DNA of 5,654 nucleotides, from NCBI GenBank assembly GCA_937983495.1, contig CALKAA010000320.1, forward strand, positions 1 through 5,654. The letters run 5' to 3'. The notes beneath the pieces are model-generated. The model saw nothing but the letters and a program-made list of their open reading frames with translations. It searched no databases and was not told where the DNA came from. How positions within the stretch are numbered: position 1 is the stretch's first letter; the number at the start of each line of letters is the position of its first letter. Source of the stretch: an uncultured Gemmobacter sp. (GTDB lineage: Bacteria > Pseudomonadota > Alphaproteobacteria > Rhodobacterales > Rhodobacteraceae). The position numbers were made by a program, and so were the translations under genes. Positions 1-5,461 of this stretch are shown here, in pieces.

Positions 1-46
1 ACCACCGAGATCTACACTCTTTCCCTACACGACGCTCTTCCGATCT
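1..46 (+). other. Illumina TruSeq adapter remnant (artefact)
   Basis: These bases match the last 46 nt of the 58-nt Illumina TruSeq universal adapter, ending in the characteristic GCTCTTCCGATCT immediately before base 47. The match is recalled from knowledge of the adapter and appears exact. This is library-construction sequence left untrimmed at a contig end, not part of the genome. Any reading frame that crosses it on the minus strand ends in the artificial peptide IGRASCRERV. Confidence 0.97.
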
Positions 47-299
47 GGGGCGGGCGGCCAAGCCCGTAGGCGGCCAGAAAATCGGCCTCGGTCTCTGCAT
101 CGGCGGGCGGCAGGCGGGAGATGCCGTCCTGCACCAACCGGGACCAGGCGCGTAATTGCGGGAGATCGAAATAATGATCGCTGAACAGATGGGCATAGGC
201 CAGTTGGCGCCCCGAGACGGGCATCTGGCCACAGGTCGTGCAGGTCGTCAGGCAGCCGAATTTCATCGCGCCGCAGCGCGTGCAGATGGCATGGGTCAT
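47..299 (-). CDS. Zinc-ribbon-like small protein, 3'-truncated by contig end
   Basis: This is the N-terminal part (84 full codons) of a minus-strand gene whose 3' end is lost at the adapter junction. The start is placed at the ATG at 299-297 because the Cys motifs begin right after it. The frame stays open further upstream, but that stretch lies in AT-rich, non-coding-looking DNA. Cys residues 6 and 9 (CTRC) and 20 and 23 (CTTC), plus Cys16, form two CxxC knuckles typical of a structural zinc ribbon. The remainder (FDLPQLRAW, then an acidic DAETEADFLAAYGLGRPP) looks like a soluble helical segment. No convincing Shine-Dalgarno is seen; a TATAGG box at 314-309 on the minus strand would place transcription close to the ATG, so a very short leader is possible. 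The family is not recognised, and its partners and role are unknown. It is divergent from the transporter operon and probably unrelated to it. Confidence 0.6.
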
Positions 300-445
300 G
301 CGGGGAGCCCTATACAGTTGGGATGGACCCAATCTAGCAGAAATGCGGCGCAAAGGCAAAGGATGCAGCCGGTTTTTGTTGGGTTTATATGTAGCTTTAT
401 CAATGGGTTGAAAGAAAATTTCGGGCCTTTTGGGGGGAGGGTGAC
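300..445. promoter_or_regulatory. Divergent intergenic region, presumed promoters
   Basis: This 146-bp gap separates the divergent zinc-ribbon gene and the transporter operon. It is visibly richer in A/T than the flanking genes, especially 373-420, as expected for promoter DNA. The best plus-strand candidate is TTGTTG (376-381), 17 bp, then TATCAA (399-404), which matches the sigma-70 consensus only moderately (3/6 and 4/6). On the minus strand a TATAGG hexamer (314-309) lies 10 bp before the ATG of the left gene, without a good -35. The operon's Shine-Dalgarno GGAGG lies at 436-440, five bases before the ATG at 446. Promoter placement is inference; the region's role as the operon's control region is likely from position. 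Confidence 0.45.
318..332. repeat. Short inverted repeat, possible operator
   Basis: TTGGG (318-322) and CCCAA (328-332) form a perfect 5-bp inverted repeat around a 5-bp centre, 19 bp upstream of the minus-strand ATG and just upstream of its possible TATAGG box. The layout resembles a dimeric-regulator half-site pair, but five bases per arm is short enough to occur by chance. No family of regulator can be assigned from it. Confidence 0.25.
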
Positions 446-1354
446 ATGAAGGGAAAGCTGCACATCGCGGTGTTTCTGGCACCGGCGGTGCTGGTTTACA
501 CGGCCATCATGATTGTGCCGCTGTTTGGCACGCTGAACCTGTCGCTGTTCAATCTGGACGCGGCAAAAGAGCGGGTTTTTGTGGGCTTGGCGAATTTTGC
601 CACGCTGTTTGGCGACCCGCGCTGGTCTGACAGTTTCTGGAACGCGCTTGGCAACAATGCCTGGTTCTTTGTGGTGCATATGCTGGTGCAGAACCCCATT
701 GGCATTGCGCTGGCGGCCATTCTCTCATCGCCGCGGCTGCGGTTCGCCGCGTTCTATCGCACCGCGATTTTCATTCCGACGATCCTCAGCTTCGTGATTG
801 TGGGGTTTGTGTGGAAGCTGATCCTGTCGCCCATCTGGGGCATCGCGCCGGGGATGCTGGATGCGGTGGGCCTCAAGGCGCTGTTTGCGCCCTGGCTGGG
901 CAAGGAGGAATATGCGCTGACCACGCTGGCGCTGATCTCGGTCTGGCAATTCGTGGGCATCCCGATGATGCTGATCTATGCGGCGCTGCTGTCGATCCCG
1001 GATGAGGTGATCGAGGCGGCCGAGATGGATGGCGTGACCGGCTGGTCGCAGTTCTGGAAGATCAAGCTGCCGCTGATCCTGCCCTCTATCGGCATCATCT
1101 CGATCCTGACATTTGTCGGCAATTTCAACGCCTTCGACCTGATCTATGTGGCGCAGGGTGCGCTGGCCGGGCCGAATTTCTCCACCGATATTCTGGGCAC
1201 TTTCCTCTATCGCACCTTCTTTGGCTTCCAGCTGCAACTGGGCGACCCGCATATGGGGGCGACGATTGCGACGGCGATGTTCTTCATCATCCTGATCGGG
1301 GTCTGTGTCTACCTTTTCGCCATCCAGACGCGGCTGCGTCGCTATCAGTTCTGA
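446..1354 (+). CDS. Sugar ABC transporter permease, MalF-like (CUT1)
   Basis: This is an inner-membrane permease subunit of a binding-protein-dependent carbohydrate importer. The 302-residue protein is hydrophobic, with about six membrane segments near residues 8-30, 71-93, 104-128, 158-182, 211-233 and 270-292. The cytoplasmic EAA loop that docks on the ATPase is intact: EAAEMDG at 190-196, then IKLP at 206-209 after nine residues, matching EAA-x2-(D)G-x9-I-x-LP of the family. Length (about 290-310) and the basic C-terminus (TRLRRYQF) fit the MalF/UgpA-like CUT1 subgroup without the long periplasmic insertion of E. coli MalF. The ATG at 446 is preceded by GGAGG at 436-440. It is the first gene of the operon and should pair with the next permease. 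The substrate cannot be read from the sequence. Confidence 0.93.
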   Translation: MKGKLHIAVFLAPAVLVYTAIMIVPLFGTLNLSLFNLDAAKERVFVGLANFATLFGDPRWSDSFWNALGNNAWFFVVHMLVQNPIGIALAAILSSPRLRFAAFYRTAIFIPTILSFVIVGFVWKLILSPIWGIAPGMLDAVGLKALFAPWLGKEEYALTTLALISVWQFVGIPMMLIYAALLSIPDEVIEAAEMDGVTGWSQFWKIKLPLILPSIGIISILTFVGNFNAFDLIYVAQGALAGPNFSTDILGTFLYRTFFGFQLQLGDPHMGATIATAMFFIILIGVCVYLFAIQTRLRRYQF

Positions 1355-1360
1355 GGAGGA
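1354..1360 (+). promoter_or_regulatory. Strong Shine-Dalgarno deciding the start of permease 2
   Basis: AGGAGGA begins in the last base of the first permease's TGA and sits four bases before ATG 1365. It supports 1365 as the true start over an in-frame ATG at 1305 that lies inside the upstream gene. Confidence 0.85.
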
Positions 1361-1364
1361 TGCC

Positions 1365-2204
1365 ATGAGCCAAGCGAGACGCTCCATCGCCCGCAGCATC
1401 GCCGCCCATGGTGTGCTGATCCTCTGGACGGTGATTGCCCTGTTTCCGGTCTTTGTGACCGTGGTGAACAGTTTCAAATCTCGGAAGGCGATCTTTGCCG
1501 AGCCGCTGGCCCTACCGGGACCGGAGAGCTTTGACCTCGTGGGCTATGCCACGGTGTTGAAGCAGGGCGATTTCTTCCAGTATTTCCTCAATTCGATGAC
1601 GGTCACGGTGGGCAGCTTGTTCTTCGTGCTGCTGTTCGGGGCCATGGCGGCCTTTGCCCTGTCGGAATATCGCTTTCGCGGCAATGGCTTGATGGGGCTT
1701 TACCTCGCGCTTGGGATCATGATCCCGATCCGGCTGGGCACGGTGGCGATTTTGCAACTGATGGTGGCGAGCGGGCTGGTGAACACGCTGACGGCCTTGG
1801 TGCTGGTCTATACCGCGCAGGGGCTGCCGCTGGCGGTGTTCATCCTGTCGGAGTTCATGCGCAACGTCTCGGCCGATCTGAAAAACGCCGGACGGATAGA
1901 TGGGTTGAGCGAATATACCATATTTTTCAAGCTGGTATTGCCGCTGGTCCGGCCCGCCATGGCGACGGTGGCGGTGTTTACCCTGATCCCGATCTGGAAC
2001 GATCTGTGGTTCCCGCTGATCCTGGCGCCGTCGGAAGCCACCAAGACCATCACTTTGGGCAGCCAGGTGTTCATCGGGCAGTTCGTCACCAATTGGAACG
2101 CGGTTCTGGCGGCGCTGAGCCTCGCCATCGTGCCGGTTCTGATCCTGTATCTGATTTTCTCACGCCAGTTGATCCGTGGCATTACCGCAGGAGCCGTGAA
2201 ATGA
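1365..2204 (+). CDS. Sugar ABC transporter permease, MalG-like (CUT1)
   Basis: This is the second inner-membrane permease of the importer, 279 residues, and forms the heterodimeric channel with the preceding gene product. Membrane segments lie near residues 15-35, 77-99, 109-131, 140-163, 197-219 and 244-266. The N-terminal NSFKS (35-39) and the C-terminal RGITAGAVK (271-279) are hallmarks of MalG-type CUT1 subunits. The ATPase-docking loop is present at 172-197, with IDG (178-180) and VLP (191-193), but the EAA triad itself reads NAG (174-176). Loss of the normally conserved Glu is mild but notable. The start is set by a strong Shine-Dalgarno. The stop overlaps the next start as ATGA, which implies translational coupling. 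The gene follows permease 1 after 10 bp. Confidence 0.93.
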   Translation: MSQARRSIARSIAAHGVLILWTVIALFPVFVTVVNSFKSRKAIFAEPLALPGPESFDLVGYATVLKQGDFFQYFLNSMTVTVGSLFFVLLFGAMAAFALSEYRFRGNGLMGLYLALGIMIPIRLGTVAILQLMVASGLVNTLTALVLVYTAQGLPLAVFILSEFMRNVSADLKNAGRIDGLSEYTIFFKLVLPLVRPAMATVAVFTLIPIWNDLWFPLILAPSEATKTITLGSQVFIGQFVTNWNAVLAALSLAIVPVLILYLIFSRQLIRGITAGAVK

Positions 2205-2452
2205 AAAAGAGCCGTGTTATCCGTCTGTTAGGCCCCGCAGATACCCATGTTGCGCCCATTGAGGCCCCCGAATTCGAGCTGTGCGCAGCGGTGGATCCGC
2301 AGCAGAGCGAGAGCCTGAAACCGGGGGTGGTGCCGGTTTACCGTGATGTGCTGGTGGCGCTGCGGCGCACCAAGGTCAGCACGGTGGTCTATGGCAATGT
2401 CTATATCGACATCAATGGCTGCGACAGCATTCGCAGCGCGATGGGGGCGTGA
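2201..2452 (+). CDS. Half-length Gfo/Idh/MocA-like small protein
   Basis: This 83-residue protein is read from ATG 2201, with AGGAG at 2189-2193 and an ATGA overlap with permease 2. It ends in TGA overlapping the next start, so it is coupled on both sides. By eye it follows the first ~85 residues of the neighbouring Gfo/Idh/MocA protein: VIRLLG (6-11) for strand 1, PEFELCAAVDP (23-33) against PAFELVGLVNR, and VPVYRDVLVALRRTKVSTVV (44-63) against the YPLFADY-ATALAAVKPDLV stretch. One residue of gap is needed in the last ~40 positions. The glycine loop is degenerate (GPADTH instead of GxGxxG), and the EKP motif and whole C-terminal domain are absent, so it is unlikely to be an active dehydrogenase. 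It may be a decayed duplicate, a regulatory or partner subunit, or an unrelated small protein. The clean frame and coupling favour translation; the function is unknown. Confidence 0.65.
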   Translation: MKKSRVIRLLGPADTHVAPIEAPEFELCAAVDPQQSESLKPGVVPVYRDVLVALRRTKVSTVVYGNVYIDINGCDSIRSAMGA

Positions 2453-3483
2453 TGGCGATCCGGGTTCTGGTGGCGGGTTTGGGCAATATGGGGCGCAGTC
2501 ATGCGCTGGCCTATCATGCCGATCCGGCCTTTGAACTGGTCGGGCTGGTCAATCGCTCGGCGGTGGATTTGCCAGAGGAATTAAAGGCTTATCCTCTGTT
2601 TGCTGATTATGCGACGGCACTGGCGGCGGTGAAACCTGATCTGGTTTGTGTCGCCACCTATTCCGACAGCCATGCCGATTACGCGGTGGCGGCGATGGAG
2701 GCAGGCGCGCATGTCTTTGTGGAAAAGCCCTTGGCCACAACGGTGGCCGATGCAAGGCGGGTGGTGGACTGTGCCACGCGGCTGGGGCGCAAGCTGATGG
2801 TGGGCTATATCTTGCGGCATCATCCCAGTTGGCAACGACTTATAGCAGAGGCGCGGGCTTTGGGCGGGCCTTATGTGTTCCGCCTGAACCTGAACCAGCA
2901 ATCCAGCGGCCCCACTTGGGAGGTGCATAAGGCCCTGATGCAGACCACGCCGCCCATCGTGGATTGCGGGGTGCATTATGTGGATGTGATGTGCCAGATC
3001 ACCGATGCGGCACCGGTTGAGGTGCGCGGCATGGGGCTGCGCCTGTCAGACGAAATCGCGCCAACTATGTATAATTACGGGCATTTTCAGGTGCTGTTCG
3101 CCGATGGAAGCTGTGGCTGGTATGAGGCGGGCTGGGGGCCGATGATGTCGGATACCGCGTTTTTCGTGAAGGACGTGGTCAGTCCGCGCGGCGCGGTTTC
3201 GATCCGCATGGCCGAAGGCGCGCGCTCGGATGACATTGATACGCATACGAAAACCAGCACGCTGCGGGTGCATCGGGCGGGGATCGGGCATGAGGATCTG
3301 TCGATGGCGGAGGAGCCGGACCATCAGGGTCTGTGCGACCGCGAGCAGGCTTTTGTGGCGCGGGCGATCACCGAAAACCTCGATCTGACCCGCCATATGT
3401 CTGACGCCGTGACCTCGCTGGCCATCTGTCTGGCGGCGGATGAGAGCGTGCGGTCGGGCCAACCCGTTAAATTGCAAGGATAA
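2452..3483 (+). CDS. Gfo/Idh/MocA family NAD(P)-dependent oxidoreductase
   Basis: This cytoplasmic oxidoreductase probably acts on a sugar, inositol-like polyol or derivative brought in by the flanking transporter. The 343-residue length is normal for the family. The N-terminal Rossmann domain carries GLGNMG at 9-14 (GxGxxG). The EKP motif at 91-93 (VEKPLA) supplies the usual active-site lysine. The C-terminal domain carries DCGVHYVD at 171-178, matching the family D-x-G-x-H-x2-D signature with the expected catalytic His175. The start is ATG 2452, which overlaps the upstream TGA (TGATG). A GTG at 2449 in the same frame would add one residue. No strong Shine-Dalgarno is seen beyond GGGGG at 2443-2447, so coupled translation is likely. 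The family is diverse; substrate and cofactor preference cannot be assigned. Confidence 0.92.
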   Translation: MAIRVLVAGLGNMGRSHALAYHADPAFELVGLVNRSAVDLPEELKAYPLFADYATALAAVKPDLVCVATYSDSHADYAVAAMEAGAHVFVEKPLATTVADARRVVDCATRLGRKLMVGYILRHHPSWQRLIAEARALGGPYVFRLNLNQQSSGPTWEVHKALMQTTPPIVDCGVHYVDVMCQITDAAPVEVRGMGLRLSDEIAPTMYNYGHFQVLFADGSCGWYEAGWGPMMSDTAFFVKDVVSPRGAVSIRMAEGARSDDIDTHTKTSTLRVHRAGIGHEDLSMAEEPDHQGLCDREQAFVARAITENLDLTRHMSDAVTSLAICLAADESVRSGQPVKLQG

Positions 3484-3489
3484 TCTGTC

Positions 3490-4491
3490 ATGGGCGCTTT
3501 GACGCTTTCCAAAGTTACCAAATCCTTCGGCACGACCGATGTCATCAAGGGCGTGGACCTGCGGGTGGAGGATGGCGAGTTCTGCGTGTTTGTCGGGCCC
3601 TCGGGCTGCGGCAAGTCTACGCTGCTGCGGATGATTGCCGGGCTGGAGGATGTGACCGGCGGCGATGTGGCGATTGATGGGGTGCGGATCAACGATCTGG
3701 CCCCAGCGAAGCGCGAAATTTCCATGGTTTTTCAAAGCTATGCGCTGTATCCGCATCTGACGGTGCGCGACAATATGGGGCTGGCGTTGAAGCAGGCCGG
3801 GGTGCCCAAGGCGGAGATTCAGGCGGCGACCGACAAGGCGGCGGCGATGCTGAGCCTTGGGCCGTTGATGGCGCGGCGCCCGGCGGAGCTGTCGGGCGGG
3901 CAGCGGCAGCGGGTGGCGATCGGGCGGGCGATCGTGCGCCGGCCGAAATTGTTCTTGTTTGACGAGCCCTTATCCAATCTGGATGCCGCGCTGCGGGTGC
4001 AGACGCGGATCGAGATTGCCCGGCTGCACCGGGACTTGGGGGCCACGATGATCTATGTGACACATGATCAGGTAGAGGCCATGACCCTGGCCGACAAGAT
4101 CGTGGTGTTGCGGGCCGGGCGGGTGGAGCAGGTGGGCCGCCCGATGGACCTGTATAACGACCCCGACAACACCTTTGTTGCGGGCTTTATCGGCAGCCCG
4201 CAGATGAATTTCCTGAAGGCAGGCGCGCTTGGCCTGCGGTCGGATACGCTGGGGATCAGGCCGGAACATCTTGAGATTTCAAGGGCTTCCGGCCTGATCG
4301 CGGGCCGGGTGAGCCATGTGGAGAAGCTGGGCGGCGAAACGCTGGTCTATGTGAATACCGACACGCAGGGCCTTTTGACGGTGCGGCTGTTCGGCGAGCA
4401 TGATTTCGCGGTGGAGGAGGCGGTGCATCTGACCCCCGATCAGGCGCGCGCCTTCCATTTTGACGCGGCCGGGCTGCGGATCAGAGGGTAA
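3490..4491 (+). CDS. Sugar ABC transporter ATPase, MalK/UgpC type
   Basis: This cytoplasmic ATPase powers the importer as a homodimer on the two permeases. The 333-residue protein has every nucleotide-binding motif: Walker A GPSGCGKST (36-44), Q-loop FQSYALYPH (81-89), signature LSGGQRQR (134-141), Walker B LFLFDEP (154-160), D-loop SNLDA (162-166) and H-loop THD (191-193). The C-terminal regulatory (TOBE/OB) region contains GSPQMNF (235-241) and the MalK-type GIRPEHLEIS (255-264). Only 13 residues separate these two motifs, fewer than in classical MalK, so the first part of the OB domain appears reduced. AAGGA at 3476-3480 precedes ATG 3490. The gene lies 6 bp after the oxidoreductase and is last in the operon. 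It could serve other CUT1 permeases as well, as such ATPases sometimes do. Confidence 0.95.
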   Translation: MGALTLSKVTKSFGTTDVIKGVDLRVEDGEFCVFVGPSGCGKSTLLRMIAGLEDVTGGDVAIDGVRINDLAPAKREISMVFQSYALYPHLTVRDNMGLALKQAGVPKAEIQAATDKAAAMLSLGPLMARRPAELSGGQRQRVAIGRAIVRRPKLFLFDEPLSNLDAALRVQTRIEIARLHRDLGATMIYVTHDQVEAMTLADKIVVLRAGRVEQVGRPMDLYNDPDNTFVAGFIGSPQMNFLKAGALGLRSDTLGIRPEHLEISRASGLIAGRVSHVEKLGGETLVYVNTDTQGLLTVRLFGEHDFAVEEAVHLTPDQARAFHFDAAGLRIRG

Positions 4492-4498
4492 CGGCAGC

Positions 4499-4521
4499 TA
4501 CAGTTTGGCCTGCAAACTGTA
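4499..4521. terminator. Perfect hairpin after the transporter operon
   Basis: TACAGTTTG (4499-4507), the 5-base loop GCCTG and CAAACTGTA (4513-4521) form a perfect 9-bp stem that begins 8 bases after the ATPase stop codon. Its place between convergent genes suggests transcription termination or 3'-end protection. Neither strand has a T-tract directly after the stem, so it is not a classical intrinsic terminator; a protein-binding dyad is an alternative. Confidence 0.45.
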
Positions 4522-4578
4522 ACCGCCTATACGCTTTCCCCGCTTTGGGCGCGCAAAGTGTAATGGCCTATACGCTTT
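4513..4578. repeat. Two tandem copies of a 25-bp intergenic repeat
   Basis: Copy one (4513-4537) and copy two (4554-4578) are 41 bp apart and agree at 22 of 25 positions. Both read CAAA, then C or G, then TGTAA, two variable bases, and GCCTATACGCTTT. Each copy begins with the right arm of a hairpin whose left arm lies just upstream, so the real unit is a hairpin plus a conserved tail. The unit lies entirely in the gap between the ATPase and sulfotransferase-like genes. Confidence 0.75.
4541..4560. repeat. Second hairpin of the tandem repeat
   Basis: CGCTTTG (4541-4547), a 6-base loop and CAAAGTG (4554-4560) can form a 7-bp stem with one G-T (G-U in RNA) pair at 4542/4559. It occupies the same place relative to copy two as the 4499-4521 hairpin does to copy one. 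The base pair that differs is G4503-C4517 in the first hairpin and C4543-G4558 here, a compensatory swap. Confidence 0.55.
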
Positions 4579-4588
4579 GGCGGCTGGC

Positions 4589-5461
4589 TCAGGGCGTGAT
4601 CATCTGCACACCGGGCAAAGTGGCGACATAGGCCAGATCGCGCTCGTAGGTTTCGGTCAGGCGGGCGACGGTTTCGGCGGTCCAGCCGGGGATCTCGATC
4701 TCGGTTTCCAGCCGGGCGGCTTCGGCGAATTTGTCGAGGAAGGCGGAGACGATGCGGCGGCGCTGGCTGGGGGTTTGCGGCGGGTGGGTTTCCAGATAGG
4801 CCCCCATCCGGCGCAGGCCGTCGGCGGTCATCAGCCCGGCCAGCAAGTCGTCTGCCCCATTGAGCGCCAGGCCATCGGCATGATCGGCCACGGCCTGCAA
4901 GACCTCGGGCCAGATCAGCGGCGTGTCCTCATCGGCCCAGACGGTGAGCGGCACGCCGGGGTTGCGCTCCAGCAGGTTGAGGATGAGGTCGGACCAGCGC
5001 AGGTCGAGCGGGTCGGTGCCCTCGATGAATTCGGCCCAGGGGCGGCCACGCTGTTTGCGCAGCAGGTCGGGCAGGAAGGTGGCGGGGTTGCGCAGGCCGA
5101 TGAAGAATTCGGCCTCGATCTCGGGGAAGATGTTGCAGATGGCGCGCATGCGGTCGCCGCCGGTGCGGTAAAGCTGGCCCTTCACCGCCCAGGCCGGGAA
5201 GGCGAGGAAGTTTTCCCAGGAGAGGACGAGGCGGTCTGCCACCTCGGCATCCATGATCTGATCCAGCACGATGGCCTGGGTTTCGGTGGGGGCGACGCGG
5301 CCCTTGAGCTGGATGGCGGTATCGCGGATCAGGTTGCGGTAACGCTCGGGCGCGGGCACCTCGATGCCCTGTTCGGCCAGCGCGTCGGCATTGCGGTGGA
5401 GCGTGCGCACCAGCCGGTCTTCATCGGTGCAATGCACGCCGAGGTGATATGCGATGCGCAT
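4589..5461 (-). CDS. Sulfotransferase-like conserved hypothetical protein lacking the P-loop
   Basis: This soluble 290-residue protein has no signal peptide or membrane segment. Its layout resembles bacterial sulfotransferase-fold proteins. The N-terminus YHLGVHCTDEDRLVRTL (5-21) corresponds to the usual first strand, P-loop and helix (…G-x-H-K-T-G-T-T…), but the KTGTT stretch is replaced by CTDED. LSWENF (80-85), FFIGLRNPATFL (119-130) resembling the second PAPS-contact strand (R-D-P), and LRWSDL (154-159) with LTVWADEDTPLIWPEVL (172-188) complete the likeness. Without the P-loop, PAPS binding is doubtful. The family assignment rests on remembered patterns, not a search. The start ATG at 5461-5459 has a weak Shine-Dalgarno AGGCAGG (5474-5468) six bases upstream. 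Third positions of this frame are strongly G/C, which supports the minus strand. It is convergent with the transporter operon and probably independent of it. Confidence 0.8.
   Translation of the reverse strand: MRIAYHLGVHCTDEDRLVRTLHRNADALAEQGIEVPAPERYRNLIRDTAIQLKGRVAPTETQAIVLDQIMDAEVADRLVLSWENFLAFPAWAVKGQLYRTGGDRMRAICNIFPEIEAEFFIGLRNPATFLPDLLRKQRGRPWAEFIEGTDPLDLRWSDLILNLLERNPGVPLTVWADEDTPLIWPEVLQAVADHADGLALNGADDLLAGLMTADGLRRMGAYLETHPPQTPSQRRRIVSAFLDKFAEAARLETEIEIPGWTAETVARLTETYERDLAYVATLPGVQMITP

Noticed and set aside
156..449. Plus-strand 97-residue frame over the left gene and intergenic region
   Set aside because: It is antisense to the CxxC protein and runs through AT-rich promoter-like DNA into the Shine-Dalgarno of the permease.
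725..1477. Minus-strand 250-residue frame across both permeases
   Set aside because: It is rich in Arg, Gln, Asp and His with no domain logic, and it is antisense to clear membrane proteins.
1713..1726. Perfect 14-bp palindrome GGGATCATGATCCC
   Set aside because: It lies inside permease 2, where it encodes G-I-M-I-P of a membrane segment; codon choice explains it and no regulatory context is present.
2006..2200. Longer upstream start for the small Gfo/Idh-like gene
   Set aside because: The extension lies inside permease 2 and reads as out-of-frame text; the ATG at 2201 has its own AGGAG and an ATGA overlap.
3046..3756. Minus-strand 236-residue frame across the oxidoreductase/ATPase junction
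   Set aside because: It spans two well-supported plus genes with family motifs; its His/Arg-rich translation is a shadow.
446..4491. Naming the operon as a trehalose (thu-like) or inositol system
   Set aside because: The permease/Gfo-Idh/ATPase mix resembles several polyol and disaccharide operons, and nothing visible fixes the substrate.
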